Part shown: one piece after another, positions 60,872 to 64,000 of the stretch | Position numbering within the stretch: position 1 is the first letter of the stretch | Layout of the letters: every line of letters starts with the position of its first letter | From: Nocardioides sp. REDSEA-S33_B3 | GTDB lineage: Bacteria > Actinomycetota > Actinomycetes > Propionibacteriales > Nocardioidaceae | Direction: 5' to 3' | DNA: 64,000 nt | Assembly (NCBI GenBank): GCA_001627335.1 | Contig: LUPK01000002.1 | Location: forward strand, 1 to 64,000 | Notes under the pieces: model-generated | The model's database searches: none | The model's input: the letters and a program-made list of their open reading frames with translations, nothing else | Told to the model about the DNA's origin: nothing | Made by a program: the position numbers and the translations under genes

Positions 60872-63800
60872 TCAGCGGATGGTGAAGTTCAGCGTCTTCG
60901 ACTTCTTCTTCACCAGGTCGTTGCCGAGGAAGGTGAGCTTCACCGAGTGGTAGCCCTTCTTCAGCCCCTTCACGACCAGCTTCTTCTTGCCGTTGTTGAG
61001 CGTCTTGAGGACGGTGAACGCCTTGCCCTCCTTCAGCTTCACCTGACCCGTCACCGGGTCCTGGCTGTCGGCGAAGACCCGGACCTTGACGACCAGCTTC
61101 TTGCCCTTGATCTTCTTGGAGGTCTGCAGCGTCGGCTTGACCGGGTCGGGCTCCTCCGCCTCCGGCTCCACCGGGCCCACGGCCGAGGTGCTCTTCACCA
61201 GGGTCACGAAGTCGTCCTTGGCGTAGGTCACGCGGGCCGTGATGAGCGCGTCCTCGTCGGCGGCCACCAGGCGGTAGGTCCGAGCGGTGGCGCCGGTGAT
61301 GGCGGTGCCGTCACGGAACCACTGGACGGTGATGGTGGCGTCACCCGGGGTGACGCTGCCCGGGTTGAGGCTGAGCAGCTCCCCGACGGCGTCGGTGCCC
61401 GCGATGCTCGGACCACCGGTGACGGTGATCTCGCCCTGCGGCTCGTCGATCGGGCCCACACCCGCCGAGGTGGCCGTGCCCGAGTCGAAGCCGTTGGCCG
61501 AGGCCGTCACCTTCACCGTGATCGTCTTGCCCACCTCCGCGGAGGTCAGCGTGTAGGTCCGCGACGTGGCTCCGGCGATGTTCGCGCCGTCGGCCACCCA
61601 CTGGTAGGTGAACACCGGCGTCACGGTCTCCGGCTCCCAGGTCCCCGGGTCGGCCGTCAGGGTCGCGCCCTCGAGGGTCTGCCCCGTGATCGTGGGCTTC
61701 GTCTTGTTCTCCAGCGGGCCACCGGCGACCGCAACGGTCTCCTCCGAGGTGGCCGTGCCCGAAGCAAGGCCGCTCTTGCTGGCCGTGACCCGCACCGACA
61801 TCTTCTTGCCGCGCTGGTCCTTGGTCAGGACGAACGTCGACGACGTCGCCCCGGTGACGGCGGTGCCGTCGGCCAGCCACTGGTAGGCGAAGCCGGTCGG
61901 CTCGTTCGACCAGGTGCCGTCGGTGGTGGACAGGGTCTCCCCCACCTTCGCGGTGCCCGAGACGATCGGCTTGGTCTTGCTCACGACCTTGGTCGGGTCG
62001 TCACCGACCGCCGCGGTCGACGTCGAGGTGGCGCTGCCGGGGCTGTACGCCGTGCCCTTGGTCGCGGTCACGCGGACCGCGATCGACTTGCCGAGCTCAG
62101 CGTCGGTGAGGACCAGCTTGTTGTTCGTCGCACCCGTGATCGCCTGACCGTTGGCCAGCCACTGATAGGCGAAGGTGGGGCTCGGGTCGTTCCAGGTCCC
62201 GGGCTCCGCCGTCAGCGTCTTGCTCACCAGGACGTCGCCGCTGATCGTCGGCAGGACGGTGTTCTTCAGCGCCCCCTTGCCGACAGCCGGCGTCGCCGCG
62301 GAGAGGACGACCTGGTCGGGGTTGCTGCTGGTCTCGGTGACCCGGAACCGCAGCTCCATGCCCAACAGGTCGGGTCCGACCTGGAGGGTCTTGGCAGTCG
62401 CGCCGGCGACGACCTGGCCGTTGGCCAGCCACTGGTAGCTGAACGTGCCGCCCTCGCTCCAGACGCCGTCGGTGGCGGTGAGGGTCTCACCCACGATGGC
62501 CTTGCCCATCACCTGCGGATCCTGACGGTTCTCCGTGGTCGTGTCCGCACCTGTGCCGGGGAAGGCCGGGGTCGCGGCGACGCCCGTCCCCTTGCTCTCC
62601 AGCACCTTGGTGCCACCGTTGGCGCCGGCACGGGTAGCCGTCACGACGACCCGGTAGGCGTAGGCGGTGTAGCCGGTGTTGCAGCCCGGCGGGAAGATCA
62701 TCGGGATGGTGCACGAGGTGCCGATGGTCAGCTCTCGACCGTCGATTCCGCCGACCGAGAAGCTGCCGGTCGTGTCTGCGCTGGCCGGCTGCCACGAGCC
62801 GGTGGCGGTCCTGAACTGCCAGTCGTAGTCGAAGTCGGTGTCGCTCGCCGACCAGAGTCCCGGCTCCGCGGTGAGGGTCTCGCCCTCGGCGGAGATGCCG
62901 GTGACGTACGGCGGCTGGACGTTCACCGGAGCGCCGACGTTGAGCCGGAAGTCGATGCCCGTCACGTCCTCACCACCGACGGTGACGTCGTCAGCGTCGT
63001 TGATGGCGCTCGTGGGCGTGCCGGAGGTGAAGTAGCCCTCGTCGTTCTGCCCCGCACCGGAGCCGGGGACGTCCACGGCCCCGCCTGCTCCCAGCGCGCC
63101 GACGCGGTAGGTGCGCGCGTAGACCGGCAGCGTGTACCCGCCGGCCGAGTTGGAGAGCTTCGCCGGGGTGACCGCGATCCACGGGCTCAGCTGGGGAGCC
63201 CCGTCGACGACGTTGGTCACATACCGGTACACGGCGGAGATGGCCTTATCGGGCACGGCGGAGCCGGTCAGGTTGGTGACGGTCCCACGGATCTCAGCGG
63301 TCGCCGGGAGGGCGTACTTCTGCTCCCCCAGCATCTGCTCGACGCCCAGGCTGACGGTCGGGGCCTGGTCGAGACCGACGAGGCCGGGCATGAAGCCCTG
63401 GCTGTTGTCAGCCAGCACCGTGCGGATCTTGTAGTCGCCAGGGGCGACGCTGAACGAGAACGCACCGGAGTCGAGGTTCCGACTCGCTGCCTGTCGCCAC
63501 TCGGAGTGGCTGGCGCCGCCGGCCTGGCCGTTGTCGGTGTAGACGACGCGCTTCCAGAGCTCGACGATGCCGCTGCCCGTGAACTGCGAGCCACCGTCGC
63601 GGGTGAACGATCCCGCGAGCACCGAGGGCTCGGGCACCGAGATGTCGCGACCGGTGACGACCTGGTTCGTCGTGACCGCCACGTTGGAGGCGCCATCGGG
63701 ACCGTAGACGTTCGGGAAGTACGTCGTCACGCGACCGTCGCGAGTGGCGCGCAGGCGGAAGGTGGTGGTGCCCGTCGCTTCGGGGGTCACGGTCATCACG

Positions 63801-64000
63801 AACACTCCGTCGGCACCCGTGGTGACGACGTCGGCCACGGACGAGGACACCCGACCCCAGGTCTTGGGGGTGGTGCCGGCGACGATCGCGTCCACCGTCA
63901 CGCCAGCCAGCGGGAGGCCCTGGGCGTCCGTGACCTTTCCGGTCACGTACGTGCCACGAGCCAGCGCGACCGCACCCAGCGGCTCGGAGACGGCGTTCGC
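60872..64000 (-). CDS. Large secreted Ig-repeat protein, 3' part (cut by window edge)
   Basis: 1042 residues visible; the frame is open beyond 64000, so the signal peptide lies outside. The first visible part is a carboxypeptidase-regulatory domain ([19 protein letters not shown]), a second such element near [11 protein letters not shown], then six Ig-like repeats of about 85 residues with the form GETL-T-x-GTW...YQWLADG...GAT, and a basic terminal Ig-like domain ([18 protein letters not shown]). It is probably a cell-surface or released adhesin-like protein. No sortase motif is seen. Confidence 0.85.
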   Translation of the reverse strand, partial: ANAVSEPLGAVALARGTYVTGKVTDAQGLPLAGVTVDAIVAGTTPKTWGRVSSSVADVVTTGADGVFVMTVTPEATGTTTFRLRATRDGRVTTYFPNVYGPDGASNVAVTTNQVVTGRDISVPEPSVLAGSFTRDGGSQFTGSGIVELWKRVVYTDNGQAGGASHSEWRQAASRNLDSGAFSFSVAPGDYKIRTVLADNSQGFMPGLVGLDQAPTVSLGVEQMLGEQKYALPATAEIRGTVTNLTGSAVPDKAISAVYRYVTNVVDGAPQLSPWIAVTPAKLSNSAGGYTLPVYARTYRVGALGAGGAVDVPGSGAGQNDEGYFTSGTPTSAINDADDVTVGGEDVTGIDFRLNVGAPVNVQPPYVTGISAEGETLTAEPGLWSASDTDFDYDWQFRTATGSWQPASADTTGSFSVGGIDGRELTIGTSCTIPMIFPPGCNTGYTAYAYRVVVTATRAGANGGTKVLESKGTGVAATPAFPGTGADTTTENRQDPQVMGKAIVGETLTATDGVWSEGGTFSYQWLANGQVVAGATAKTLQVGPDLLGMELRFRVTETSSNPDQVVLSAATPAVGKGALKNTVLPTISGDVLVSKTLTAEPGTWNDPSPTFAYQWLANGQAITGATNNKLVLTDAELGKSIAVRVTATKGTAYSPGSATSTSTAAVGDDPTKVVSKTKPIVSGTAKVGETLSTTDGTWSNEPTGFAYQWLADGTAVTGATSSTFVLTKDQRGKKMSVRVTASKSGLASGTATSEETVAVAGGPLENKTKPTITGQTLEGATLTADPGTWEPETVTPVFTYQWVADGANIAGATSRTYTLTSAEVGKTITVKVTASANGFDSGTATSAGVGPIDEPQGEITVTGGPSIAGTDAVGELLSLNPGSVTPGDATITVQWFRDGTAITGATARTYRLVAADEDALITARVTYAKDDFVTLVKSTSAVGPVEPEAEEPDPVKPTLQTSKKIKGKKLVVKVRVFADSQDPVTGQVKLKEGKAFTVLKTLNNGKKKLVVKGLKKGYHSVKLTFLGNDLVKKKSKTLNFTIR

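Overview
The window looks like core chromosome of a high-GC actinobacterium, most likely of the Nocardioides/Propionibacteriales type. The base composition, strong G/C at third codon positions, many GTG starts and the families present (PdtaR-type ANTAR regulator, DUF4192, DUF2613, DUF3068, HGxxPAAW, Trp-associated membrane protein) all point there. The lineage below class level is inference. The backbone order coaE, rpsA, polA, liv genes, pdtaR, pyk, gltD/gltB, lgt, trpA/B/C, hisI is, from memory, the order in Streptomyces and partly in Mycobacterium. There is no phage, integron, CRISPR array or intact insertion sequence.

Left part (1-14.5 kb): a truncated DUF4192 protein, DNA polymerase IV, the 5-oxoprolinase operon pxpABC, an S9 oligopeptidase, a SigB-like sigma factor with a SigR/SigH-type promoter, a coaE-glycosidase pair, thioredoxin under a palindrome, a YcaQ-type glycosylase coupled to an acyl-CoA synthetase, and rpsA.

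Middle part (15-34 kb): accessory and envelope genes. It begins with a secreted calcium-repeat protein, a phosphotransferase, a decapeptide-repeat protein and a methyltransferase. Then comes a set that matches the M. tuberculosis Rv0224c-Rv0236c region member by member: DUF3068 protein, acyltransferase, AftD-like arabinofuranosyltransferase, methyltransferase, GT4 glycosyltransferase, DUF2613 peptide and an Rv0226c-like membrane protein. A GT-C-like membrane protein and an oligosaccharide flippase are added. Together they suggest assembly and export of a lipid-linked cell-envelope glycan.

Right part (34-64 kb): polA, a hotdog thioesterase, a GNAT, a DUF554 protein with a probable CTG start, a branched-chain amino acid ABC transporter (binding protein convergent to livHMGF), pdtaR, an atypical tRNA-Leu(CAA) next to a LAGLIDADG-type protein, pyk, gltBD, a tightly coupled trpC-trpB-trpA-SCO1-lgt operon, trp-associated small membrane genes, hisI, and the end of a large secreted Ig-repeat protein cut by the window edge.

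The most useful cross-cutting observation is that at least thirteen genes have a TAnnnT -10 hexamer only 6-7 nt before the start codon, indicating leaderless transcripts; several start codons were chosen on that basis. The most unusual loci are the tRNA-Leu/LAGLIDADG pair with structured RNA behind it, the decapeptide-repeat protein, the livH fusion, and the MprA-like and SigR-like sites before the sigma-factor gene.
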